Shown here: positions 26,783 through 36,215 of the stretch, piece after piece | How positions within the stretch are numbered: the stretch's first letter is position 1 | How the letters are laid out: every line of letters begins with the position of its first letter | Source of the DNA: Paraburkholderia nodosa | Lineage (GTDB): Bacteria; Pseudomonadota; Gammaproteobacteria; Burkholderiales; Burkholderiaceae | Assembly: GCF_001718195.1 (NCBI RefSeq) | Contig: NZ_MCNV01000001.1 | Location: 682,001-746,000 of the forward strand | Length of the DNA: 64,000 bases | Direction of reading: 5' to 3' | The notes under the pieces: generated by a model | Told to the model about the DNA's origin: nothing | Database searches by the model: none | What the model saw: the letters and a program-made list of their open reading frames with translations, nothing else | Program-made: the position numbers and the translations under genes

Positions 26783-28240
26783 TCAATATCCCGTGACTAC
26801 CGCAAGCGCAAGGGTCGCAGAAGACAGCACGAGCAGCACGAGAAAGAGCGGCAGAATGAAGCGTATCCACTCGCCGAAGCCCACGCGCGCCGTGGCGAGA
26901 TACGCGAGCAGCATGCCGGAGGTGGGCGTGACCATGTTCGTGAGGCCGCCGCCCAGCACGAATGCGAGCACCGAGGCCTGCCCGCTCACGCCCGAAAGCT
27001 GTGCGATAGGCCCGATGATCGGCATGCTCACCGCGGCCTTGCCCGACACCGAGGGAATGAACACGTCGAGCAGCATCTGCACGGCCATGAGTCCGTTGGC
27101 GACCCAGACGCTCGAGCGTCCGTGCGCGAGGCGCGTGAAGTAGTCGATCAGCGTGTCGAGCACGAAGCTGTTCTGGAGGATCAATTCGACCGATGCCGCA
27201 AGCCCGATCAGGAGACCCGCGAGCACCATGCCCTTCATGCCGTCGACGAAGGCCTCGGACGCGCTGCGCGAATCGAGCCGCCCGACGAGCGCTGTCACGA
27301 TGCTGATCGCCACATAGAATGCGGAAAGCTCGACGTTGCCCCAGTTCAGTTCGCGCGTGCCGAACACGAGTGCAGCGGCCGCAAAAGCGAGGATGACGAG
27401 CGTCGCCTTGTGGCGGCGCGAGAGCGGCGTAGGCGCATGCAGCGCCTCGACGGCGGCCTCGCGCCGATAGCCGCTGCGACGCACATAGAGCAGCAGATAC
27501 GCGACGCCGATCGTCAGAAACACCACGAACACGCCGAGCCGCAGCGCCAGCCCGCTGAAGAGCGGCACGCCGACGATAGGCTGCGCCACCGCGAGAGAAA
27601 GCGGATTCGTAACCGACGCGATATAGCCGATCTTCGCCGCGATCGCGACGAGCGCCACTGCGAACAGATTCGAGAGGCCCAGCCGCTTCGCGAGCAGCAT
27701 CACCATCGGGATGATGACCAGGTACTCGGAAATGAATCCGAGCAGGGTGCTGCCAAGCCCGATCAGGATCATGAGCAGCGGCGCGAGCACGTAGACGTTG
27801 CCGGCGGTGAGCTGGAGCAGGCGGTCGATGCCGGCGTCCACTACGCCCGTGCGTTTCATGACGCCGAACATGCCGCCCACGAACATCACCATGACGATGA
27901 GCGGCGCGTTCTTGATGAGCCCGTTCGGGATGGCGACGAACACGGAGACGAGGCTCGCGGGCGCCGCATGATCCAGCGTGCTCTTTGTCACTGACGGCGC
28001 GACCAGCGTGGCGAGATCGCTGCTTTTCGGCACCACGTGGTAGGTGCCCGGAATCACCAGCTTGTCGTGGCGCTCGAAGCGGCCCGCGTCGACGAACCAG
28101 GTCATCGCCAATGCGGCGGCGAGTACCCAGAGCATCATGACGACTGGGTGCAGCATCTTGCCGTGCGGCCTGGTTTCCGGTTTTGCGTCTTCGGTGGGCG
28201 TCGTGTCTTCGCGCGGGGAAGAGGGCGGAGCGGCGATCAT
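26783..28240 (-). CDS. YfcC-type membrane transporter
   Basis: This 485-residue inner-membrane protein has about 11-12 helices and belongs to the YfcC family (in the AbgT/ion transporter group), whose members are thought to move amino acids or other carboxylates. Segments such as SEYLVIIPMVMLLAKRLG and SVSGKAAVSMPIIGPIAQL, each with polar breaks inside helices, are typical. It is the last gene of an operon after the amidohydrolase and IclR genes, 23 bases after the latter. A possible substrate is an N-formyl or N-acyl amino acid, inferred only from context. Confidence 0.82.
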   Translation of the reverse strand: MIAAPPSSPREDTTPTEDAKPETRPHGKMLHPVVMMLWVLAAALAMTWFVDAGRFERHDKLVIPGTYHVVPKSSDLATLVAPSVTKSTLDHAAPASLVSVFVAIPNGLIKNAPLIVMVMFVGGMFGVMKRTGVVDAGIDRLLQLTAGNVYVLAPLLMILIGLGSTLLGFISEYLVIIPMVMLLAKRLGLSNLFAVALVAIAAKIGYIASVTNPLSLAVAQPIVGVPLFSGLALRLGVFVVFLTIGVAYLLLYVRRSGYRREAAVEALHAPTPLSRRHKATLVILAFAAAALVFGTRELNWGNVELSAFYVAISIVTALVGRLDSRSASEAFVDGMKGMVLAGLLIGLAASVELILQNSFVLDTLIDYFTRLAHGRSSVWVANGLMAVQMLLDVFIPSVSGKAAVSMPIIGPIAQLSGVSGQASVLAFVLGGGLTNMVTPTSGMLLAYLATARVGFGEWIRFILPLFLVLLVLSSATLALAVVTGY

Positions 28241-28263
28241 GATAAGGATTCCTCTGTGCGTAC

Positions 28264-29034
28264 TCAGGCGGAAAGCGCCGCGGCGCGCGCGCCCGCATAG
28301 CCGAGTTCGGCGGAGATCGCATCGGCGCAGGCTTGAAGACGTTCGAGGTAGTCGGGAATCTCGGCGCGGCCGATGCGCATTTCCGGCCCTGAAATGGCGA
28401 CGGCCGCCACCGTCGCGCCCGACATATCGCGCACCGGCGCGGAGATCGCCACTGCGCCGGCCGTCACTTCGCCGAGACTCACGGCGTAGCCCTTGCGCGC
28501 GATCGCATCGAGTTCCTCGACAAGCGCGATCAGGTCCGGCGCCTCGGGCATCTTCTTCATGCGCGCGAGATAGTCGGTGCGCACGGCACCGGGTGCGAAC
28601 GCGAGCAACACCTTGCCCGAAGCGCCGTGGTTGATCGACCGGCGGTTGCCCACCGCGCCTACTGCTCGCACCTGGTGCGTGGTCTCGCATCGCGCGACGC
28701 AAACCGTCTCGAGGCCCTCGCGCACCCGCAGCACGATCGTCTCGTTGATGGCCTGGTTGAGCGCGAGCATGTGGCGCGAGGCGGAGCGCACGAGCGTGTT
28801 CTGCTGCGTGGCTGCCACGCCAAGTACGAAGGCTTGCGGGCCGAGCGCGTAGGTGGAGGTTTGTGCGTCCTGTACGACATAGCGGTGCAGCTCCAGCGTG
28901 CAGAGCATGCGATAGGTGCGCGATTTGTTGATACCCAACTGCGTGGACAGTTCCGTTACGCCAAGGCCGGGATGCTCGGCCACATAGCTGAGCAGTTTGA
29001 GCGCGTTGTCGACGGCATCGACGATATAGGTCAT
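28264..29034 (-). CDS. IclR family transcriptional regulator
   Basis: This 256-residue regulator has the N-terminal winged helix (LGVTELSTQLGINKSRTYRML, about 24-44) and the C-terminal IclR ligand domain with GRRSINHGASGKVLLAF-like features (NRRSINHGASGKVLLAFAPG near 128-147). It sits between the amidohydrolase and transporter genes in one operon, so it should be autoregulated. The two identical-arm palindromes in the porin intergenic region are its likely targets. Confidence 0.9.
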   Translation of the reverse strand: MTYIVDAVDNALKLLSYVAEHPGLGVTELSTQLGINKSRTYRMLCTLELHRYVVQDAQTSTYALGPQAFVLGVAATQQNTLVRSASRHMLALNQAINETIVLRVREGLETVCVARCETTHQVRAVGAVGNRRSINHGASGKVLLAFAPGAVRTDYLARMKKMPEAPDLIALVEELDAIARKGYAVSLGEVTAGAVAISAPVRDMSGATVAAVAISGPEMRIGRAEIPDYLERLQACADAISAELGYAGARAAALSA

Positions 29035-29042
29035 GGCTATGC

Positions 29043-29930
29043 TCACTTTGCGTTGAGTCGCGCGCGCGCCCAGTCGGCGAGGGCGTCGGCGAAGGCGTCG
29101 AGGTCGCGCTTGAGCGTGTCGAAACCCGCATGCTTCGAACACGTCGCCTCATCCATGTAGAGCGCGCGGTTCAGTTCGATCTGGATGCTGTGCCGGTTGC
29201 GCGCCGGATCGCTCACGGCGCGCAGCAGGTCGCCGCCCTGGTAAGGCTCGTTGATCTGCACGCGATAGCCGGCGGCCGCAAAGTGCTCGGCGACCCATTG
29301 CGTGAAGGCCGGATCCGACGTCGTGCCGCGCCGGTCGCTGATGACGAAATCGGGGCGCGCCTCGCCCGAGTCGACGTTCATTTCGTTGCCGCGCGATTTC
29401 ATGGAGTGACAATCCACGTGCCATAGCGCGCCGTGTTGTGCGTAAGCCGTTTCGGCCGCCTGAGCGAGCGCCGCGCGGTAGGGGCGGTAATACGCGTCGA
29501 TGCGGTGCCGGACTTCATCGACAGAAAGCTTGCGATCGTAGAGCGGCATGCCGGGCAGCGCGTAGCGGCGGATCAGTCCCATGCCGCGTCGCGTGTACGG
29601 CTCGGGCGCGAGCGGCTCGGGCCAGGGCTCGGCGAGCAGTTCGGCGTCGATGTCGGTGATGGCGCGGTTCGGGTCGATATAGGCGCGCGGAAAACGTGCG
29701 CCGATCAGCACGCCGCCGCGCGCGGGAACGCCGCCCCACAGTTCGTCGACGAACGCGTCCCACGAGGTGAGGATCGCCTCGCGCGGCGCGACGGTGCCGA
29801 AGTCGTCCGGCAGCGTAATGCCGCTATGCGGGGAGTCGAACACGATAGGCAGCGGCGCAGCCTGTGCCGCAACGGTGAAACAGGGCGCGTGTTCGTCTGC
29901 CTGGGGGGAAAGAAGGCTGGTGTTCGTCAT
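29043..29930 (-). CDS. N-formylglutamate amidohydrolase family protein
   Basis: This 295-residue protein belongs to the HutG-type N-formylglutamate amidohydrolase family, zinc-dependent enzymes that release formate from N-formyl amino acids. Landmarks are VFDSPHSGITLP near residue 30, WDAFVDELW, YIDPNRAITDID near 85 and WHVDCHSMKSRG near 170, where His and Asp are likely metal ligands. No histidine-degradation (hut) genes are nearby, so the substrate may be another acyl amino acid. First gene of the operon with IclR and the YfcC-type transporter. Confidence 0.87.
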   Translation of the reverse strand: MTNTSLLSPQADEHAPCFTVAAQAAPLPIVFDSPHSGITLPDDFGTVAPREAILTSWDAFVDELWGGVPARGGVLIGARFPRAYIDPNRAITDIDAELLAEPWPEPLAPEPYTRRGMGLIRRYALPGMPLYDRKLSVDEVRHRIDAYYRPYRAALAQAAETAYAQHGALWHVDCHSMKSRGNEMNVDSGEARPDFVISDRRGTTSDPAFTQWVAEHFAAAGYRVQINEPYQGGDLLRAVSDPARNRHSIQIELNRALYMDEATCSKHAGFDTLKRDLDAFADALADWARARLNAK

Positions 29931-29952
29931 CGCTAGTCAGTCACTTATCGCG

Positions 29953-29971
29953 TGTTTTAATGAATAAAACA
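29953..29971. promoter_or_regulatory. Probable IclR operator 1
   Basis: TGTTTTA-ATGAA-TAAAACA is a perfect 7-5-7 inverted repeat, 22 bases before the amidohydrolase ATG. Its arms are identical to those of the palindrome at 30182-30200. A half site GTTTTAA follows at 29974-29980. Confidence 0.7.
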
Positions 29972-30181
29972 GCGTTTTAATTTCAAGAGACAGCGTAACG
30001 CGCGGCAAAAATTGGGCCGATTGGGGTTTCCCCTGGAATGGCTCGGTAAAAACGGTGAAACGAACCAACTGGAGAGAATTACAGCGATTTTGACGGACGC
30101 CGCGACGCCGTGCGTCGTGTCGCGGGTTTTTGACAGCTTCTTGACGGGACGGAAAGCCGGCCCGAATAATTAATAATACGC

Positions 30182-30200
30182 TGTTTTAAACAATAAAACA
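30182..30200. promoter_or_regulatory. Probable IclR operator 2
   Basis: TGTTTTA-AACAA-TAAAACA repeats the arms and spacing of the palindrome at 29953-29971. It lies on the porin side of the divergent region and overlaps or adjoins an AT-rich promoter-like box. Confidence 0.7.
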
Positions 30201-30371
30201 AGCGGGTGAGGCAAGCATCGCTAACGGGGACTACGAGCAGGCAACCGTCGCTCTGCGCTGCACAGCGATGCCGTTTCATCAGGACTGCAAAAGATAGATC
30301 GCACCTCGCGGCGCGCATCTGGAGATCAACGTCAATTCACGGCACATCGAATGCCAGAAGGAGAAAAACGC

Positions 30372-31472
30372 ATGTTTCACGCATCCCGGCACACCCTCGC
30401 ACTCGTCATCGGCGGTCTCGGTCTCGCGGCCTCGCACGCTAACGCGCAGTCGAGCGTCACGCTCTACGGCATCGCCGACGGCGGCTTCACCTACACGAGC
30501 AACCAGGGCGGCAAGTCGAACTTCCAGGCGACGGCCGGCAGCGAGCAGGGCTCGCGCTGGGGCCTGCTCGGCAGCGAAGATCTGGGCGGCGGCAATCGCG
30601 CGATCTTCCGCCTCGAGAACGGCTTCAACCTGCAGACCGGCACCGCGAGTGCGAACGGTCGCATCTTCGGCCGCCAGGCGTGGGTGGGCCTCGCGAGCGA
30701 CCGCTGGGGCTCGCTCACGTTCGGCCGCCAGTACAACGCGGCGCAGGACTCGCTCGAACCGCTGCAGATGGCCGTGGAGACGTCGCAATACGGTACGCAC
30801 CCGTTCGATACCGACGACCTGAACAACACGTTCCGCACCGACAACTCGGTCAAGTACGTCACGCCCAAGTTCCACGGCCTGACGATCAACTCGATGTACG
30901 GTTTCAGCAACAACGCGGGCAACTTCGGGACGAACCGTTCATGGAGCGTAGGCGCGAGCTATGCGGGCGGGCCGCTGCAGTTCGGCGCAGCGTATGTACA
31001 GCTCGATCATCCGGCCACGGACACGACCGGCGCGATTCCTTCGGACAACTACTTCACGTTCCTGAAGGGCATTACGCAGCAGCGCATCTGGGGCGCGGGC
31101 GGTGTGTACACCTTCGGCAATCTCGGCGTGGGTGCGATGTACACGAACGTCGCGTTCGAGCTGACGCCGCAAAGTCAATACCAGCACTATCAGAACGCGG
31201 AAGTCAGCCTGCGCTATGCGATCACGCCGTCCATTCATGCCGCGATCGGCGAAACCTGGACGGGCGTGAATGCGAACGGCCAGAAGGATAGCTGGCACTA
31301 CTGGCAGACGACCAGCGCGCTGCAATACTTCCTCTCGAAGCGCACGGATGTCTATCTCGACCTCATCTATCAGCGCGCAACGAACGCCGTGGCGCAGATC
31401 GACGGGACGTCTGGCGCATCGAGCAACGGCAACCAGTTCCTCGCGGTGACGGGGATCCGCCACAAGTTCTGA
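30372..31472 (+). CDS. Outer-membrane porin
   Basis: This 366-residue porin belongs to the Gram-negative general porin group typical of beta-proteobacteria. The signal peptide ends in SHANA (residue 25), followed by QSSVTLYGIADGG, and the chain ends in phenylalanine (RHKF), the mark of proteins inserted by the Bam complex. The loop region NTFRTDNSVKYVTPKFHG is characteristic. The ATG at 30372 follows AAGGAG. The palindrome it shares with the amidohydrolase operon suggests uptake of the same substrate class through the outer membrane. Confidence 0.93.
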   Translation: MFHASRHTLALVIGGLGLAASHANAQSSVTLYGIADGGFTYTSNQGGKSNFQATAGSEQGSRWGLLGSEDLGGGNRAIFRLENGFNLQTGTASANGRIFGRQAWVGLASDRWGSLTFGRQYNAAQDSLEPLQMAVETSQYGTHPFDTDDLNNTFRTDNSVKYVTPKFHGLTINSMYGFSNNAGNFGTNRSWSVGASYAGGPLQFGAAYVQLDHPATDTTGAIPSDNYFTFLKGITQQRIWGAGGVYTFGNLGVGAMYTNVAFELTPQSQYQHYQNAEVSLRYAITPSIHAAIGETWTGVNANGQKDSWHYWQTTSALQYFLSKRTDVYLDLIYQRATNAVAQIDGTSGASSNGNQFLAVTGIRHKF

Positions 31473-31489
31473 GTGGCTGACCCGGGCGG

Positions 31490-32719
31490 TCAGTTCGCGG
31501 CGCGCTCGCGCGTGCCGATCGTGCTGGCCGCCTTCGCCTGCTTCGCGGGCTTGCGCCGCGCACGCGCTTTCTTGAGCCAGATGAGCACGCCGGTCACGCT
31601 GAGCATCGCGACGACAACGCCGGTAATGCTGATGGCGATACGTCCCGGCAGCCCGGCAATGCGGCCCGAGTGCAACGGAAACTGCGCCTGCATGAAGATA
31701 TCGCCTGCGCTGCCGCGGCCCGGAATCTGCCTGCCGAGCACCTGGCCCGTGCGCGCGTTCATGATGAGCCAGGCATTGCCGAGGCCCGCGTCGCCGTGAT
31801 CGTTGCCCGCCTCGAAGTAGCCCACGCCATACACGCCGGAGGTGGGCAGCCCGAAGAGTCCCCCCGGCGGCGCTGTGATGCCTTCCCGGCGGCCCATCCC
31901 GGCGGCTTCCGCCACGATGCGTTCGCGCGCGGCGGTGGCTTCAGCGGGCGTGAGCGCGGGGCTCGGCGCGACGATGCGGAACGGGTCCGGCGCGAGCGTC
32001 GAGAACACCGACACCACGGGGCGCACGACCTGCGTGCCGAGGTTCATCGAAATCGATGTCACGGCCACCACGATCAGGAGTCCCCAGAGCCACACGCCGC
32101 CCGAGCGGTGCAGATCGAACGTGAGCGCATACCCGCCGCGCTTCACGCGAAAGGCGAGCGACTTGCGCCAGCTTTTCAGGTTCGGGAACGCGAGGACGAT
32201 CGCGATGAAGCCGTCGAGCAGCCATACCATCCCCACCACACCCATCGTCCACACGCCGAAGTCGATGCCCATCTTCGTCGGCATGAATAGCGTGTAGTGG
32301 AGCTGGTAGAGGAAGGGGATCAGGTTCTGGCGTGCAAGCGAAGCCTTGCCCCACATGCGGCGGCCTTGCTCCTCGCCCGTGACGGGGTCGAGCGCGACCT
32401 GGTTGAAGTCGAGCGCGTAGGGCGCCTGGCTCGCGGGGTTCAGGCGCGGCGCGACTTGCGCGATCCAGGTATGGCCAGGCTCGACGGAAAGCGGCATGAA
32501 GGTTACGACCGCATGCGGTTCTTCGGCCTCGAGACGCTTCGCGAGTTCGAGCGCAGGCAGCGGGGTGCCCGGCGTCGCGCTACGGAAGAACGTTGGATTG
32601 AGCAGCGCGTCGAGTTCGTGGTCCCACGCGATCACCGCGCCGGTCAGTCCGGCGAGGAACAGGAAGGCTGCGGTGGCAAGACCGAACCAGCGGTGCAGGC
32701 GGACCAGCATCGGTCTCAT
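31490..32719 (-). CDS. PepSY-associated membrane protein
   Basis: This 409-residue protein has four membrane helices and PepSY_TM features: LHRWFGLATAAFLFLAGLTG at the start, LHYTLFMPTKMGIDFGVW in the middle, DLHRSGGVWLWGLLIV, and a final helix before a basic tail. Relatives act with TonB-dependent siderophore receptors, probably as ferric-siderophore reductases in the inner membrane. A Fur-like box lies about 80 bases before the start, which supports an iron role. No receptor gene is adjacent. Confidence 0.85.
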   Translation of the reverse strand: MRPMLVRLHRWFGLATAAFLFLAGLTGAVIAWDHELDALLNPTFFRSATPGTPLPALELAKRLEAEEPHAVVTFMPLSVEPGHTWIAQVAPRLNPASQAPYALDFNQVALDPVTGEEQGRRMWGKASLARQNLIPFLYQLHYTLFMPTKMGIDFGVWTMGVVGMVWLLDGFIAIVLAFPNLKSWRKSLAFRVKRGGYALTFDLHRSGGVWLWGLLIVVAVTSISMNLGTQVVRPVVSVFSTLAPDPFRIVAPSPALTPAEATAARERIVAEAAGMGRREGITAPPGGLFGLPTSGVYGVGYFEAGNDHGDAGLGNAWLIMNARTGQVLGRQIPGRGSAGDIFMQAQFPLHSGRIAGLPGRIAISITGVVVAMLSVTGVLIWLKKARARRKPAKQAKAASTIGTRERAAN

Positions 32720-32796
32720 GCAAAACCTCGGCTCGCCGGCCGGCGCGCGGGGGCGAACGCAATCACGATTGGGCTCACGGCAATCTTGAAAAATAC

Positions 32797-32817
32797 TGCA
32801 AATAGGAATCGTTTGCA
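32797..32817. promoter_or_regulatory. Fur-box-like palindrome
   Basis: TGCAAA (32797-32802) and TTTGCA (32812-32817) are the arms of a 21-base inverted repeat with TAGGAATCG between them. It resembles the GCAAAT-rich Fur boxes of beta-proteobacteria and lies 78 bases upstream of the PepSY gene. Confidence 0.6.
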
Positions 32818-32982
32818 TTCTACGGATCGACCGTCGAAGGCGCAAGCTTTGCGAAAGGCGAGGATATGGGGGTGGAAGAAGCGCGGAGCGCGCAGAAGCG
32901 GACGCGGCGCTTGCGAGATGTCGTCGCGAGCGCCGCTACGACCATGAGACACGATGCCCGGCCGCGGCGACCGGGCGTGCGA

Positions 32983-33132
32983 TCACACGGGGTCCTTGTC
33001 CGGCGGCCCCTCGGGCTGCTGCGGTTCGTCCTTGTGATGGCCCGGTGCCGGTGGGGTGAGCGGGTCGCGTTCGGGGTCCCGTGTCGGATCGGCGAGTGGA
33101 TCGGGAAGCGGATTCGTGTGCGAGCAGATCAT
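32983..33132 (-). CDS. Small Asp/Pro-rich protein
   Basis: This 49-residue protein starts MICSHTNPLPDPLADPTRD and continues as a chain of D-P and P-P pairs. AGAGGA lies nine bases before the ATG. Similar short proline-rich hypothetical proteins are common in Burkholderiaceae genomes. It is probably disordered; the function is unknown. Confidence 0.55.
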   Translation of the reverse strand: MICSHTNPLPDPLADPTRDPERDPLTPPAPGHHKDEPQQPEGPPDKDPV

Positions 33133-33253
33133 CGCGAGGTCCTCTTGCGCTAAAGCGTGCGGACGTGTGGTGCGTGTCACCCTATAGCGTAGGCGATCGA
33201 TTGCATGCCTGGCACTCGCAATTGAACAATCGCCGCGCGCGAGTGCGTGCGAA

Positions 33254-33841
33254 TCAGAGCCCGTCGAGGTCGGCCGGCGTGTCGACGTCGCGCAGAATGC
33301 CCGGATCGTCGACTTCGATGCGTGTGAGCGGGTGGGTGCTCAGCAGGGCGCGTGCGCCCGCGTCGCCGTCGAGCGCGACGAGCGCTGCGCGATGCGCGTA
33401 GCCGAAGCCCACCGGATGTCCGCGCTGCCCGCGATAGAACGGCGCGACGAGCGACGCGCCGCCATCCAGTGTGCGCGCCACGGCTTCGATCGATTCGACG
33501 GCAATGCAGGGCATGTCGGCCAGCGCGACGATCCAGCTTTCCGCTTCATGATCGGTTTCCACGCCCGCAGCGAGGCTCGCGCCCATGCCGCGCGCGGCGT
33601 CGGGGGCGAACACCACCTCGCAGCCCGCGTCGTTGAGCACATGCGCGAGTGTTTCCGCCCCGGGACGGACAACGGCGATCACTTTGGGTACGACGCGTAG
33701 CAGCCGTTGCGCGGATTCGCGCGCGACGCATGTGCCTTCAGGGAGGGGAGCGAGGAGCTTGTTGCGCAGTCCGTTGGGATCGAAGCGCGAACCGGTGCCG
33801 GCGGCGAGCAACACGCCGGTGGCGAACGAAGCATAGGCCAT
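33254..33841 (-). CDS. MocA-like molybdenum cofactor nucleotidyltransferase
   Basis: This 195-residue protein is a small nucleotidyltransferase of the MobA/MocA group. The nucleotide loop LLAAGTGSRF is at residues 11-20 with a lysine at 28 and a metal-site ADMPCI motif near 107. MocA adds CMP to the molybdenum cofactor for enzymes of the xanthine oxidase family, which fits its place 142 bases after the last subunit gene of such an enzyme. MobA would add GMP instead; the neighbours favour MocA. Confidence 0.82.
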   Translation of the reverse strand: MAYASFATGVLLAAGTGSRFDPNGLRNKLLAPLPEGTCVARESAQRLLRVVPKVIAVVRPGAETLAHVLNDAGCEVVFAPDAARGMGASLAAGVETDHEAESWIVALADMPCIAVESIEAVARTLDGGASLVAPFYRGQRGHPVGFGYAHRAALVALDGDAGARALLSTHPLTRIEVDDPGILRDVDTPADLDGL

Positions 33842-33983
33842 GGCTGTGATACGCCGCGAAGAGGGTGAGCAGTGATTGTGCGGCGCAAGCGCGCGTGAGG
33901 CAAGCCCCGCGCGCGGCATAGGCCTTGCTCTGTCCTGCATTTGCCGACTGCGCATGCACTATGCGGGTGCAGACCGGTGCCGG

Positions 33984-36215
33984 TCACACAAGCGAATTCA
34001 TCTGTGGAACGACCTTGTCGAGCGTAATCGGCAAATCGCGTACGCGCACGCCCGTGGCGTGATACACGGCATTCGCAATCGCCGCCGGCACGCCGGTAAT
34101 GCCGATCTCGCCGATGCCGCGCACGCCAAGCGGATTGAAGCGCAGATCGGGTTCGCCGACGAACAGCACGTCCAGCTCGCCGATGTCCGCGTTCACGGGC
34201 ACGTGATATTCCGCGAGATTGTTGTTGGCAATGCGGCCCACGCGCGTGTCGAAGAGGCCCTCTTCGTGCAGGGCCGTGCCCACGCCCCATACCATGCCGC
34301 CCATCAACTGGCTGCGTGCCGTTTTTTCGTTGAGCACGCGTCCCACGTCGTACGCGCCGACGATGTGCGCCACGCGCATCGTGCCGGTATCGGCATCGAC
34401 GTGCACTTCGGCGAATACCGCGCCGAATGAGTGAAACGCATACTGCTGCTTCTCGGCGCCTGGCTTCGTCGCGACCTGCGCCTCGAGCGGCTGGCCGCCC
34501 GCGCGTGCGATGACGGCGGCGGCCGGGTCGCGTCGCGAGCTGTCGCTGCGGCTTACGACCCAGCCGTCCTGCACGGTCACGTCGTCGGCAGCGAGTCCGT
34601 AGACGGGCGAGCCGCGATCGGCGCGCGCGAGCGCAATGAGCTTGTCGCGCACGGCCATGCACGCGGCCTGCACGGCGGGCGAGACACTCGCCGCCGACTG
34701 CGAGCCGCCCGAAACCGGCGCGATCGGCAAGGTCGAATCGCCCAGCGCGAAGCGGATGCGGTTGGGCGGGAAGCCCAGCGCGTCGGCGGCCACCTGGGTC
34801 ATCACCGTGTAGGTGCCGGTGCCGATGTCCTGGGTGCCCGACGCGACTATCGCGTTGCCGTCGGGCAGGATGCGCGCCACGGCGGCGGCTTCGCTGCGGT
34901 TCGCGGGATAGGTCGCGCTCGCCATGCCGAGGCCGATGAGCGTGTTCCCGTTGCGCATGGCGCGCGGCGTGGCGATGCGCCGTGACCAGTCGAAGCGTTG
35001 AGCGCCCGCCTCGTAACACTGGCGCAGCGCTTTCGACGACCACGGCTTGCCGTCCTGCGGCTCGCTTTCCGCATAGTTTTTCAGGCGCAGCGCAACCGGG
35101 TCCATTTTCAGTTGCCACGCCAGCTCGTCCATGGCCGATTCGAGCGCGAACGAGCCGGTGGTTTCACCGGGCGCGCGCATGAAGGTCGGTGTGCCGACAT
35201 TCAGGGGTACGACACGATGACTCGTGCTGCAATTGGGCACCGCGTACATCACGCGCGTGACGAGGCCGCACATCTCGAGCCAGTCTTCGAAGGTGGACGT
35301 GTGGGCCAGCGTGTCGTGGCGCAGGCCCGTGAGCGTGCCGTCCGGGCGCGCGGCGAGCGACAGATGCTGCTCCGTGTGCGGGCGCGAGCCGACGGGGCCG
35401 AACATCTGCGGCCGCGCGAGCGCGAGCCTCACGGGGCGTCCCGTCTGCTTCGCGGCCATTGCGCACAGGCTCACGTGCGACCACGACGAACCCTTGCAGC
35501 CGAAGCCGCCGCCGAGGAACGGCGAAATCACGCGCACGTTGTCCGGCGCGATGCCGAACACGGCCGCCACCGCGTCGCGCGCGCCGCTCACGCCCTGGGT
35601 GGCGTCGTAGAGCGTGAGATCCGGGCCGTCCCAGTGCGCCATCGTCGCGTGCGGCTCCATCGGGTTATGGAATTGCGTGGGCGTGGTGTAGACGGCATCG
35701 AAGCGCACCGCGCCTTCCTGCAACCCGGCTTCGACATTGCCGCGCGTCGATTCGACCGGGCGCCCCATTGGGCTGGGCGGCGCGTGCGCGTCGCCTTTCG
35801 CGCGATTGAAGTCGAGCGTGGCCTGTGTCGGCGCGTAGGCGATGTCGACGTGACGCGCGGCATCGGTGGCGTGTTCCAGCGTGTCGGCAACCACGACTGC
35901 AACGGGCTCGTTGCTGTAGCGCACGACGTTGTCCTGTAGCAGCGTGAGGTGCCGTCCCGCTGGTGGTTTGAGCGGCGAGCGCCCGCCGTTGGGCAGCCGC
36001 ATCGCGCTCTGGTACGTCATGACGAGCAGCACGCCGGGCATGGACTGGGCGCGGCTCGAGTCGATCGACGTGATCGTGCCGCTCGCAATCGTGCTGGTCA
36101 CGAGCACGGCATGGGCGAGCCGCGTTTCCGGGAAATCGCTCGCGTAGAGCGCGCCGCCCGTGACCTTGAGCATGCCGTCGATGCGGTCCATCGGTTGTCC
36201 GGTCAGCGTGCTCAT
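33984..36215 (-). CDS. Aldehyde oxidoreductase, molybdenum cofactor-binding subunit (PaoC-like)
   Basis: This 743-residue subunit of a xanthine oxidase family enzyme binds the molybdenum cytosine dinucleotide cofactor and holds the active site. It begins GQPMDRIDGMLKVTGGALYASDF, has the cofactor loops FLGGGFGCKG near 255 and MRAPGETTG near 363, and the catalytic glutamate in RGIGEIGITG near residue 707. It overlaps the FAD subunit gene by four bases. The layout with a Tat-exported iron-sulfur subunit matches the periplasmic PaoABC aldehyde oxidoreductase of E. coli; the substrate is likely an aldehyde, not proven. Confidence 0.9.
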   Translation of the reverse strand: MSTLTGQPMDRIDGMLKVTGGALYASDFPETRLAHAVLVTSTIASGTITSIDSSRAQSMPGVLLVMTYQSAMRLPNGGRSPLKPPAGRHLTLLQDNVVRYSNEPVAVVVADTLEHATDAARHVDIAYAPTQATLDFNRAKGDAHAPPSPMGRPVESTRGNVEAGLQEGAVRFDAVYTTPTQFHNPMEPHATMAHWDGPDLTLYDATQGVSGARDAVAAVFGIAPDNVRVISPFLGGGFGCKGSSWSHVSLCAMAAKQTGRPVRLALARPQMFGPVGSRPHTEQHLSLAARPDGTLTGLRHDTLAHTSTFEDWLEMCGLVTRVMYAVPNCSTSHRVVPLNVGTPTFMRAPGETTGSFALESAMDELAWQLKMDPVALRLKNYAESEPQDGKPWSSKALRQCYEAGAQRFDWSRRIATPRAMRNGNTLIGLGMASATYPANRSEAAAVARILPDGNAIVASGTQDIGTGTYTVMTQVAADALGFPPNRIRFALGDSTLPIAPVSGGSQSAASVSPAVQAACMAVRDKLIALARADRGSPVYGLAADDVTVQDGWVVSRSDSSRRDPAAAVIARAGGQPLEAQVATKPGAEKQQYAFHSFGAVFAEVHVDADTGTMRVAHIVGAYDVGRVLNEKTARSQLMGGMVWGVGTALHEEGLFDTRVGRIANNNLAEYHVPVNADIGELDVLFVGEPDLRFNPLGVRGIGEIGITGVPAAIANAVYHATGVRVRDLPITLDKVVPQMNSLV

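Larger units (their letters stand above)
29931..30371. other. Divergent control region of 440 bases
   Basis: The region is AT-rich at both ends and divides the amidohydrolase operon from the porin gene. It holds two 19-base palindromes (see separate entries) 210 bases apart, one 22 bases before the amidohydrolase start and the other 171 bases before the porin start. An AT box (TAATTAATAATA, 30167-30178) lies directly beside the second palindrome. No gene is visible inside. Confidence 0.7.
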
